Below are positions 9,800 to 17,133 of a stretch of 64,000 bases of DNA, piece after piece. The notes below the pieces were generated by a model. The model did no database searches, was not told the origin of the DNA, and worked only from the letters and a program-made list of their open reading frames with translations. The stretch covers positions 496,001-560,000 of the forward strand of contig NZ_RCCK01000012.1 of the NCBI RefSeq assembly GCF_003664035.1, read 5' to 3'. Every line of letters starts with the position of its first letter. Position 1 is the stretch's first letter. A program made the translations under genes and the position numbers. This DNA is from Pedobacter alluvionis. Lineage in GTDB: Bacteria; Bacteroidota; Bacteroidia; Sphingobacteriales; Sphingobacteriaceae.

Positions 9800-9893
9800 G
9801 TCATTTCGACCGCAGTGGAGAAATCTTTTAAATTTGATTTCAATAACTTGATACAAAGATCTCTCCACTTCGCGTTGCTCCGGTCGAGATGAC
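9800..9893. repeat. Palindromic dispersed repeat (GTCATTTCGACCGCAG type), copy 1
   Basis: The ends are inverted: GTCATTTCGACCGCAGTGGA on the left and TCCACTTCGCGTTGCTCCGG..GTCGAGATGAC on the right, so the whole can fold as a hairpin. A second copy with the same ends and a related AT-rich middle lies at 45116-45225. This looks like a REP/MITE-like family; no protein is encoded. Confidence 0.7.
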
Positions 9894-9955
9894 GACGAAT
9901 TTTTCAAACCCGTTTATTAGTAAAGTATTGGGAATCGTGAAACAACAACATTAAG

Positions 9956-9975
9956 ATTCCCGCCTACGCGGGAAT
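9956..9975. repeat. Short perfect hairpin
   Basis: ATTCCCGC-CTAC-GCGGGAAT is a perfect 8-bp stem with a 4-nt loop, followed by GACG. It lies between the nitrate reductase gene and the next gene. No T-run follows, so it is more likely a repeat element than an intrinsic terminator. Confidence 0.5.
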
Positions 9976-10013
9976 GACGATAGATTGTTAAAGAATATTT
10001 AAACTAAAATAAC

Positions 10014-10520
10014 ATGATGAAAATAAAACTCACTCCTTCAGAATTTAAAAACCTTAAAGGGATTGAATATTTTAAGTTCGAAGAAGATTTTATTGAAGAA
10101 AATGTACGTTGTATCCCGATGATTGTGCGTTTTAAAATGGATGCCGCAGGAATAAAACTAAAATTGGCCGAATGGAGCAAATTTCTTCCTACTGAAAGAG
10201 TTCAATTGGCCTCACTTCCAATTTCAACTCAGCAACAAACTGATAAGTATCATCAGTTTTTAATTGGCTTGATCACTAAATATACAGGAAACCAGGCGAC
10301 AACTCTGGCCATCGAACCCTTACCCGACTGGGGAAATTTACATCAAATCCCTGCAATGCTTAAGGAGAAACTGGCTGAATTTCAATTGCATCTTTCCATC
10401 AACCAATGGAGAAAACTCACTAATATCCAAAGATTTGCACTTTTAAAACTATGCCGGCCAGGGCACGAAAATAAGAATTTCTCTAAAGCAATAATAGAAT
10501 TTGGACTTCTAAATCCTTAA
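10014..10520 (+). CDS. Nitrate reductase associated protein
   Basis: 168 residues, soluble, no signal peptide. It resembles the small conserved family named after its association with nitrate reductase genes (Nitr_red_assoc): compact, with the hallmark mid-region P-L-P-D-W near residue 105 and a helical C-terminal half (INQWRKLTNIQRFALLKL). Its biochemical role is not known; proposals include maturation or electron-transfer help for nitrate reductase. The family assignment is by pattern and context. It follows the nitrate reductase gene after a 328-bp repeat-filled gap and is 3 bp from the next gene, so those two are translationally close. ATG at 10014 or 10017 are equally good starts. Confidence 0.72.
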   Translation: MMKIKLTPSEFKNLKGIEYFKFEEDFIEENVRCIPMIVRFKMDAAGIKLKLAEWSKFLPTERVQLASLPISTQQQTDKYHQFLIGLITKYTGNQATTLAIEPLPDWGNLHQIPAMLKEKLAEFQLHLSINQWRKLTNIQRFALLKLCRPGHENKNFSKAIIEFGLLNP

Positions 10521-10523
10521 GCC

Positions 10524-12005
10524 ATGTATCAAACCATTATCATTAACTTTTCAGGCGGCATTATATCACCGGGCAATCTGTATAACATTCTGGTTGCGGC
10601 AACAAAAGCAAGAATCCAATATGTTCGTTTTGGCCTTCGTCAGCAGTTATTGATTGACACTACAACTTACAATATCGATATATTTACCGGTGAACTGGAT
10701 AAACTTAGGATCGATTATGAAATAGATAGCAATAATTTCCCGAACATCATCAGCTCATATCCGGCCGAAGAAATTTTTATCCGTAAAACCTGGCTTACTG
10801 AAGGCGTATATAAAGATATTCTGGATGACATCGATTTTAAACCTTCTGTAAAAGTAAATATCTGCGACAGCGACCAGAGTTTCACGCCCATGCTAACAGG
10901 GAATATTAATTGGATTGCCTCTTCACATTCAGAACATTACTGGCACCTGATTATCCGCTTTCCTAAAACAAATGTAACCTACGAGTGGAATCAACTCTGT
11001 TACACTAACCACATCGCACAGGTAACCAAGTCGTTAGAAACCATTATCAAAAATAATCCAACGCGCTTTATAGATAATACTTTGGCTAATGGCGAAGAGC
11101 TTTTTGCCCTTTTAGACCAGGACAATTTTATTCTTAAAGCCGCAGAAAATACAGTTTCCCTTTCTTCATTCAACCTGCCTTATTACGAGGGTTTGAACCG
11201 CTATAACAACAAATACTGGTTGGGTATTTACAGGCGTGATGAACTGTTCAGCATCGCATTTTTAAAAAAACTTTGTCAGCTTTGTTTAGATACCAAACTC
11301 GGTCAATTGTGCTGTACATCCTGGAAAACCATTATTGTAAAAGGGATTGACGAGAAAGATAAAAAACTCTGGAATGCCCTGCTCGAAGAATATGAGATTA
11401 ATATGCGGCATGCGGCCAACGAGCTAAATTTTCAGGTGGAAGATAACTGCAACGAAGGTTTAGCATTGAAAAGCTTACTGGTTAAACATTTAAGCATTGA
11501 TGATACCCGAACCTTTGGCATTTGCTTTGGTATTAAAACCCGCAAAAAAAGTGAGGTTTTTAGTAGCATTCTGATCCAGAAACGTCATCTTATTAATTTG
11601 CTGGGTATGAAACTGTTCCCAGTTTATGATATTTTGTGTGCGAAAGATTTCAACCCCAACGAGCGTACCGGCGAAATCTTTAGCCGGAGCAACCCCGGTT
11701 TTCTACTGCCAGAACAACTCAGGCGGGCTATATTTAAATTTTACAAATACCGTTTAAATGCTATTAAAACAGGTAAGCAAAAACAGAGTTCTCAAGTAGA
11801 AGAAACCGCAATAAAAGTTGGCACTTTTTTATATCAATGTAACAATTGTTTAACCGTGTACAACGAGCGGATCGGGGAAATTGAAAATAACATTAATCCA
11901 GGTACGGCATTTAAAGATTTACCGGATGATTATTGTTGTGCACTTTGCGAAGGAGAGAAAAGTAATTTCACTAAAATAGATCAGTCCGTATTACAATTAT
12001 TGTAA
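10524..12005 (+). CDS. Sulfite/nitrite-reductase-like protein with C-terminal rubredoxin domain
   Basis: 493 residues. The C-terminal 55 residues (about 436-490) are a textbook rubredoxin: YQCNNC near the start, then PGTAFKDLPDDY and CALC, giving the two CxxC pairs for one iron. The N-terminal 420 residues resemble the ferredoxin-like halves of siroheme nitrite/sulfite reductases (GGIISPGNLYNILVAATKA followed by RFGLRQQLLID), but the cysteine motifs for siroheme/[4Fe-4S] are not seen: the stretch VKVNICDSDQSF stands about where a cluster motif would be expected. It is likely a non-catalytic or altered relative that passes electrons or helps nitrate reductase. It abuts the nitrate-reductase-associated gene (3-bp gap), which suggests joint work. 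The exact role is not known. Confidence 0.78.
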   Translation: MYQTIIINFSGGIISPGNLYNILVAATKARIQYVRFGLRQQLLIDTTTYNIDIFTGELDKLRIDYEIDSNNFPNIISSYPAEEIFIRKTWLTEGVYKDILDDIDFKPSVKVNICDSDQSFTPMLTGNINWIASSHSEHYWHLIIRFPKTNVTYEWNQLCYTNHIAQVTKSLETIIKNNPTRFIDNTLANGEELFALLDQDNFILKAAENTVSLSSFNLPYYEGLNRYNNKYWLGIYRRDELFSIAFLKKLCQLCLDTKLGQLCCTSWKTIIVKGIDEKDKKLWNALLEEYEINMRHAANELNFQVEDNCNEGLALKSLLVKHLSIDDTRTFGICFGIKTRKKSEVFSSILIQKRHLINLLGMKLFPVYDILCAKDFNPNERTGEIFSRSNPGFLLPEQLRRAIFKFYKYRLNAIKTGKQKQSSQVEETAIKVGTFLYQCNNCLTVYNERIGEIENNINPGTAFKDLPDDYCCALCEGEKSNFTKIDQSVLQLL

Positions 12006-12055
12006 ATCTGCAGCAATAATTTATTTGTTTCTAAACGCTTATCAACTCGATAATC

Positions 12056-12086
12056 ATGCTGAACTTGTTTCAGCATCTTTTTTTTT
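12056..12086 (+). terminator. Intrinsic terminator of the nitrate operon
   Basis: ATGCTGAA-CTTGT-TTCAGCAT gives an 8-bp perfect stem with a 5-nt loop, followed by C and nine T. It lies 50 bp after the rubredoxin gene. The stem sequence is also one commonly seen in dispersed repeats of this group, and 12161-12180 contains the matching 'caggtcagggtgacg' end, so a repeat may have been put to use as a terminator. Confidence 0.65.
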
Positions 12087-12161
12087 GCAAATAGACCCTG
12101 AAATGAATTACATGCGGTGAGCTCGCTTAAGGCTCGGTTTACTTCGTAGCTTTCCGCTGCA

Positions 12162-12761
12162 CTACAGGTCAGGGTGACGATACCGTTTTATCTCCTCTTG
12201 TGAGTTAAAATTCCCAAAATAACGGTATTCATGATCATCTACGCTAATTTCACAAACCCGAAAATTACTTAAAGTGTATTTCATGCTGTGCCTGGCTAAT
12301 CCATTGGATTTTAGCAGATTTATAATATTTCTCAATCCTTCCGCTTTATAAATCCCACATAAGGGCTCCTGTCGCCCATCTTTGGTAAAGATATAGGCGT
12401 CGAAAGTACCATCAGCTTTGGCTGAATGGATAAGTTTTTCCAACAATCTGGTTTCCATCAATAAGATATCGCAAGCCAATAAAAACAAATCCTCTTCAGG
12501 ATTTGATAAATGTGCAGAAAGCACGCCCAATAATGGCCCTCTAACGTCAAGCGAAGGATCATCGACAATCAGCTGCTGATCGCCGAAATAACCTGTATAA
12601 ATGTGGTGCTGTAATGGATTAATTGAAAACTTTACTGGGAGGTTTAGCGATATCAGTTTATCAGCCGCCACCTGCGTCCAGAGTTTATCCTGATGCTTAA
12701 GCAAACCTTTATCAGTACCCATACGCAAACTTTGTCCGCCACATAAAACGATTCCCAACAT
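12162..12761 (-). CDS. mobA: Molybdenum cofactor guanylyltransferase
   Basis: Transfers GMP from GTP to molybdopterin to make the guanine dinucleotide form (MGD) needed by the nitrate reductase encoded next door. The N-terminal nucleotide-binding motif LCGGQSLRMGTDKGLL occupies residues 6-21, and VDDPSLDVRGPLLG and LLACDILLM supply the usual downstream GT-A-fold metal and substrate segments. At 199 residues it is full length. It is convergent with the nitrate operon and ends within the repeat-like sequence that follows the operon terminator. No other cofactor-synthesis gene is in the window. Confidence 0.92.
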   Translation of the reverse strand: MLGIVLCGGQSLRMGTDKGLLKHQDKLWTQVAADKLISLNLPVKFSINPLQHHIYTGYFGDQQLIVDDPSLDVRGPLLGVLSAHLSNPEEDLFLLACDILLMETRLLEKLIHSAKADGTFDAYIFTKDGRQEPLCGIYKAEGLRNIINLLKSNGLARHSMKYTLSNFRVCEISVDDHEYRYFGNFNSQEEIKRYRHPDL

Positions 12762-13195
12762 ATTGTATCAATAATTTAAAACTTGTTATTAATTAAGTCT
12801 GGCGAAACAAATGTTTTGAAAAGACACTTCGACTACGCTACAATTGACGTTATTTTACAAATTATTATTAATCAGAACTTTAATTACTTTAGTATTTCCG
12901 CCAAGCTAGGCCATAGCACGATATCCCCGTTCTGCTTAAATCCGGCCTAACAAATTTTTCGGGTTGCACTGCCTAAGCCAACCTACTAGCTTCGAAAGAA
13001 AAATTTTCAGCCGGTGTTTTTTGTTTCTTTTTGACACCAAAAAGAAAGAGCCCTTCGGCGGCGGCGAGCCGAGGCAAGACCGCGCCGTAGAATAAGAGAA
13101 AACAGTTGTACGTCACTCATATTGATTTTAAACAATTAATTAACCCTCAGGGTGACAACAGCGAATTTTAAAAACTTAAAAAGTATAAACCTTAA
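12762..13195. repeat. Intergenic region with hairpin and a GC-rich patch
   Basis: No gene is seen in this 434-bp gap. TTTCTTTTT-GACACC-AAAAAGAAA at 13024-13047 is a perfect 9-bp inverted repeat with a 6-nt centre. It is followed by a strikingly GC-rich patch (about 13048-13090, containing cggcggcggcgagccgaggc) unlike its AT-rich surroundings. These pieces look like fragments of dispersed intergenic repeats. Confidence 0.5.
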
Positions 13196-13879
13196 TTATT
13201 TACTACTCAAATCCATTAATCCACCTTCGTTTAAAATGCCAATCTGCTTTCCGTTAACTACAACCAATTTTTCAGCGAGTAGCTCATTCATTGTTCTAAA
13301 AACGGTTTCATAAGTTGCACCAGTAAAAGCAGCTAAATCCTGACGGCTTAAAGCCAGATTTAAAAAACCCTCTTCGTCTAGTCCAAACTGATCTCTTAAT
13401 CCTAAAATGGCTACAGCAAGTCTTCCCTTAACCGACATTAAAGCCAAATTACGCATTTTCTTTTCCGAAGCATGCAGTTCATCTGCATAAAATATCAATA
13501 AACCATAGGCAAATTCCTGGTTTACTTTTATGGTGGTTTTAAAAAATTCGATATCTACAAAACAAAGTTTAGTGGTTTCTAAAGCAGTTGCTGAGATTGG
13601 GTAGGTAGAAGTGTTGCTGCTAATTCCACGATGTCCGATTATGGCACCATCATTTGCAAAGCGTAAAATCAGTTCTTTATCGCCCCATTGTTTATGCACT
13701 TTCACATTGCCTGAAGTTACAAAATAAACACCACTAACAGGATCGCCTTCTTTGATAATCACCTCCCCTTTTTTTGCAATAAAATTCCGTTTATGACCTT
13801 CAATAGCAGGATGCCATTCTTTTAATGTGAGTTGGCACATAAAGCAGGTTTTAAGATCGCAGCTATTGTTTTTCTTCAT
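13196..13879 (-). CDS. Crp/Fnr-family regulator with FNR-like cysteines
   Basis: 227 residues: an N-terminal cyclic-nucleotide-binding-type beta barrel (about 25-130), a dimerisation helix and a C-terminal winged helix (LSRQDLAAFTGATYETVFRTMNELL, about 173-197). The N-terminus carries C7-x4-C12-x2-C15 and a further Cys106 (ETTKLCFVDIEF), which aligns by context with the fourth cluster cysteine of FNR (Cys122 in E. coli). It may therefore hold an Fe-S cluster that senses oxygen or nitric oxide; this is inference. It is separated from mobA by 434 bp and stands beside the nitrate genes, which makes it the best local candidate for their regulator. Confidence 0.88.
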   Translation of the reverse strand: MKKNNSCDLKTCFMCQLTLKEWHPAIEGHKRNFIAKKGEVIIKEGDPVSGVYFVTSGNVKVHKQWGDKELILRFANDGAIIGHRGISSNTSTYPISATALETTKLCFVDIEFFKTTIKVNQEFAYGLLIFYADELHASEKKMRNLALMSVKGRLAVAILGLRDQFGLDEEGFLNLALSRQDLAAFTGATYETVFRTMNELLAEKLVVVNGKQIGILNEGGLMDLSSK

Positions 13880-14064
13880 ATTTATCAGGGATGTTGGGTA
13901 AAAATAACAAATGATTGCACAATTTTACGCTATCGAAAACAAATTTGGCGGTTCTTCACTATTGTTGAAAATTTTATAAGAATAAAACTCACTGAAATAG
14001 AACGCTTAGCATTTTTTATATCCATGTTTACAATAAAGAAGTTTAAAGATATGCCATCAAATCA

Positions 14065-14072
14065 TAATTTTG
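14065..14072 (+). promoter_or_regulatory. Candidate -7 box directly before the small coiled-coil gene
   Basis: TAATTTTG fits TAnnTTTG and ends 4 bp before the ATG at 14077. With the usual 5-8 nt from box to transcription start, the mRNA would begin at or beside the start codon. Confidence 0.35.
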
Positions 14073-14076
14073 TGTT

Positions 14077-14277
14077 ATGGCAAATACAAACGTTAGAAAA
14101 TCAATCCAGAATAAGATCGAATCATTAGGTAAGGAAATTGAGACCTTACAGGCAGAATTAAAAAGATGGGAAAAAATTGCAGCCGATTATGAAACCAATT
14201 CGGAAAGCATTGATTTGATTTTATCGATACAATTACCTGAAAAGCCAGAACCTAAAGCTAAAAGGGTAAAATTGTAA
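14077..14277 (+). CDS. Small coiled-coil protein, function unknown
   Basis: 66 residues, charged, with a heptad-rich helix at about 9-41 (NKIESLGKEIETLQAELKRW) and a short basic, proline-containing tail ending in PKAKRVKL. No signal peptide, cysteine or enzyme motif is seen. The TAnnTTTG box just upstream and codon use like its neighbours favour a real gene over a chance frame; the longer overlapping frame 13832-14128 does not look like protein. The basic tail could bind nucleic acid, but this is a guess. Confidence 0.55.
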   Translation: MANTNVRKSIQNKIESLGKEIETLQAELKRWEKIAADYETNSESIDLILSIQLPEKPEPKAKRVKL

Positions 14278-14799
14278 AAGATTAAAAAGAGGCTGTTTCA
14301 TACACACCACTTTTTGGAAAGCAGGTGCAGCGCTCTTCGGTTTGGGCAGCCCTTCTTTCCGCTTCTATCTTTTTGTGAAAGTAATTGCACACATGATGTG
14401 TTCTGCAGCAAAAAGTATAGCCGCTACAATAAGGTTTAGTTAACCTGGGGCTGTGTAGTAACCAAGGGCAATTCATTCAGGCCCTTTGAATTTTAAGCAA
14501 TAGATTCCTTGCAGAAAAAGCGTGCTTAGCCCCGGGCATAGCGGCATCCCCAAAGCGCAGCGAAGGGATATAGCGAAGCACGGGAAACAACTTTAATAGT
14601 AGTACAGTCAATGCGCTTCAAAAAATGCATCGCTTATTGTTGTAGGAACGCAGGTGTAGCGTACTTCGGTTTGGGCAGTCCTTATCGGTCGGTGTCTCAC
14701 CGACAGAAATATGTTAAGTAATAAATCCTAAGCGGTGGTCGGTGTGACACCGACCACTAGAAATTCCGTGACTTCTGTGTTTCCGTGGCGAAAACTAAG
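14278..14799. repeat. Repeat-filled intergenic region
   Basis: No gene is seen. A 34-bp direct repeat, gcaggtgcagcgctcttcgg and the bases that follow, is present at 14321-14354 and again at 14650-14683 with four differences. Two related hairpins follow: GTCGGTG-TCT-CACCGAC (14688-14704) and GTGGTCGGTGT-G-ACACCGACCAC (14734-14756, a perfect 11-bp stem). At 14290 there is a GAGGCTGTTTCAT sequence similar to the ends of the inverted repeat at 20176-20286. Confidence 0.6.
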
Positions 14800-16476
14800 C
14801 TACTGAATAGCCTTCAAAACAAAATCTATTATCGTTTTCTTCGGTACCACAACGGTGGTTGTCCGGCTATACCTGGCAATATTGATCCCATAAAAATTAC
14901 CTTCCCAATCGAATACAGGCGAACCGCAGGCGTTTGCTTTAATGGCGGCATCGTGCGTAAAAATCGCATTAAAGCCGTCTCTTCGTCCTGATTTCCCGCC
15001 TTCAAATTTCTCTGCCGGATGATTAAATACTGACTGCCCCCTTCCCTCTAGTTTTAATGTTTTACTCATCTTACCCGAACCATTTCCCCATTCAAAAGTA
15101 AGCTCATCACCTGCCCAATATTTTAATATTTCTGGTGCAAACTCACTTGCCTTTTTAATGAGTTTTCCGTTAATGCTGATTAGTTCGTCGCCAACTTTTA
15201 TACCTGCTTTTTCTGCCGGGCTGCCCTCTTTGATTAGCGAAAACTGAACGGGACTGGAATTATAAACTACCATTGCGCCCAAATAAGGCTGACTGTTAAT
15301 TTTAGGCAAATTAAATAGTGCACTCCCCAAAACACTATGCATCACTTTGCCTGAGGGATCAATGCTATAAAGAAGTTTACCCATCTCTATTTTAACACTA
15401 TTGCTATCAGAGATATTTAAATCAATCCCACCGGTTATCCGCTGTTTGAGTTCGAATAAAACCAGGTCATTTTCCTGATCTTTTCCAATTAACTTAATCG
15501 GCACTACGTTCCCATTAACATCACAGTGCGCTTCTTCGCCGACCATCGTATTTTTAGTCAACAAAAGCTGTTTTTTAGCTCCATTTGCAGTATTAACATT
15601 CAACAAAGTGGCGTAAATATTCCGGGGGTTCCCTTTAATCATACTTTTTATCGAAAAGCAGCTATTTTTAGGCGTTGGCAGGTCAAAATCAGGATGTAAA
15701 GCCTTTTTTTTACTTTCTTTTTGTAATAGTAAAGATAATGGATCTGTTTTCACACTATCCTTCTTTTCCGGGAAGGCCGTATAAAGTCTTTCGCTGTTTA
15801 AAGCCGTCCAATAGCGACGATAGAGGTCAACGGGAATTTCGAAATTCATTTCTTCCGAAACATCAATGGCACTGTGTAATCCGATTACGCGGCCATAATA
15901 ATCGAATAAAGGTCCACCAGAATCACCTGGTTCCATTTTGCAGGTGGAGCGAATAAAGCCATATTCATTTTTCACTTCTGCAATATTTCCTAACCTTAAT
16001 GTTGGCAGCGTTTGATTTAAGGTTTCGGGATATGAAATACTAATACAAGGTTCATTTTTAACCAAACTTGCAGAATAACCCATCTCAGCAAATGGATAGG
16101 TGCCTTTATCGGTAATTTTCATCATGCCTACATCCGGAATACCTGGTGTCTCCTTATTGTCTATTTTACCTAAAGCCAGGGTAATACATTCGCGCCCATC
16201 AGGAAAAAAGACCTTATAATTTTTACCAGGTAAAATGGTATGTGCTGCCGTTAAGATATAACCGTCTGCACTGACTACCACGCCACTAAACTGAGCACTA
16301 GTTCTTTGGTTCTGCTGCACATCGAAACCCCACATCCTTACACTTGCAGGATATGCTTTTTTAACGGCCAGGGCGATGGTTTCCTGGAATTTAGCAACCT
16401 GCTTTTTCTGTGCAGCAGCATTTAATCCGGGTAGCATCACCACCGTTATCAAAATTCCCTTGATATAATTATTCAT
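14800..16476 (-). CDS. Exported trypsin-like/PDZ protein with a second, altered protease domain
   Basis: 558 residues with a signal peptide (about 1-22). The first trypsin-like domain has an intact triad: His in LTAAHT (~79), Asp in PDVGMM (~115) and Ser in GDSGGP (~194). A second trypsin-like domain starts near 285 and is split by a PDZ domain (about 395-470; EKAGIKVGDELISINGK). In it the His site reads TKNTM, the Asp site ENDLVLF is kept, and the Ser site reads NACGSP, with Cys in the nucleophile position. Two-domain proteins of this HtrA-like kind occur in several phyla; the second half is probably non-proteolytic. It is the last gene of the minus-strand run that starts with SusC, 2 bp from the TlpA gene, so it is probably co-transcribed. 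Confidence 0.85.
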   Translation of the reverse strand: MNNYIKGILITVVMLPGLNAAAQKKQVAKFQETIALAVKKAYPASVRMWGFDVQQNQRTSAQFSGVVVSADGYILTAAHTILPGKNYKVFFPDGRECITLALGKIDNKETPGIPDVGMMKITDKGTYPFAEMGYSASLVKNEPCISISYPETLNQTLPTLRLGNIAEVKNEYGFIRSTCKMEPGDSGGPLFDYYGRVIGLHSAIDVSEEMNFEIPVDLYRRYWTALNSERLYTAFPEKKDSVKTDPLSLLLQKESKKKALHPDFDLPTPKNSCFSIKSMIKGNPRNIYATLLNVNTANGAKKQLLLTKNTMVGEEAHCDVNGNVVPIKLIGKDQENDLVLFELKQRITGGIDLNISDSNSVKIEMGKLLYSIDPSGKVMHSVLGSALFNLPKINSQPYLGAMVVYNSSPVQFSLIKEGSPAEKAGIKVGDELISINGKLIKKASEFAPEILKYWAGDELTFEWGNGSGKMSKTLKLEGRGQSVFNHPAEKFEGGKSGRRDGFNAIFTHDAAIKANACGSPVFDWEGNFYGINIARYSRTTTVVVPKKTIIDFVLKAIQ

Positions 16477-16478
16477 GA

Positions 16479-17066
16479 TTACTTATGATTTTTTGCCAAT
16501 GTAATCCGCTCAGAAATTTCCTCAAGTGCATCGGCATCAGTTCCGGTGAAACCGGTAAGTTTAAATATAATTTTGCCTGTTTTATCGATAACGAATTTTG
16601 CAGGGATGGCACTCACACCATAATCTTCAACTGCGGCGTTTCGTCCTGCTTCATTTTTCAGATCCATCAGCACCTGAAAATTAAAGTCCGATTTTGCAAT
16701 GTATTTCTTCACATCTTCAACGGGTGTTTTGCTGGTTTCCCAGGTATGGATAAATAAAAACTTTACAGAAGGATCATTTTTATAGGCATTAACCGCTAAC
16801 TGCATTGCAGGAAAAGACTTTTTGCAGGGTACACACCATGTTGACCAGAAATCGAGCACAATTACTTTTCCTTTCAGGTCTTTTAACGATACCACATTTC
16901 CGTCAAGATCTTTTAAGGTAAAATTAGGTGCAGGCACAGCAATTATTTCTGATAAAAGTTTATTGTGCAAGGAATCAGCTTTGTTTACAGCTGTTTGTGC
17001 CGATACAGAAACACGTGCAAACAGACACAAAGAAGCCAGGAGGCAAAGCCTCAAAAAAGATTTCAT
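16479..17066 (-). CDS. Exported thioredoxin-like protein (TlpA/ResA type)
   Basis: 195 residues. A signal peptide covers about 1-23 (ends VSA-Q), followed by a thioredoxin fold with the redox motif W-C78-V-P-C81-K and the cis-Pro segment AIPAKFVID. It should work in the periplasm, keeping thiols of client proteins reduced or exchanging disulfides. It sits 2 bp before the protease gene and 67 bp after the DsbD-alpha-like protein gene, so three consecutive genes encode thiol or proteolytic functions. The client is unknown. Confidence 0.9.
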   Translation of the reverse strand: MKSFLRLCLLASLCLFARVSVSAQTAVNKADSLHNKLLSEIIAVPAPNFTLKDLDGNVVSLKDLKGKVIVLDFWSTWCVPCKKSFPAMQLAVNAYKNDPSVKFLFIHTWETSKTPVEDVKKYIAKSDFNFQVLMDLKNEAGRNAAVEDYGVSAIPAKFVIDKTGKIIFKLTGFTGTDADALEEISERITLAKNHK

Positions 17067-17133
17067 ATTTTAAGTTAAAGAGTTAAAAAAACGGCAAGGC
17101 CATTTTACCGGCCATGCCGAGCGCATAGATAGC

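Noticed and set aside
9695..9892. Small reading frame of 65 codons
   Set aside because: It runs through the AT-rich repeat and the palindromic element; its residues follow repeat sequence and no start signal is seen.
13832..14128. 98-codon frame on the plus strand
   Set aside because: It overlaps the start of the Crp/Fnr gene and the 14077 gene; composition is not protein-like, and the promoter box lies inside it.
14734..14756. 11-bp-stem palindrome as terminator
   Set aside because: No T-run follows on either strand; the related hairpin at 14688 suggests a repeat element.
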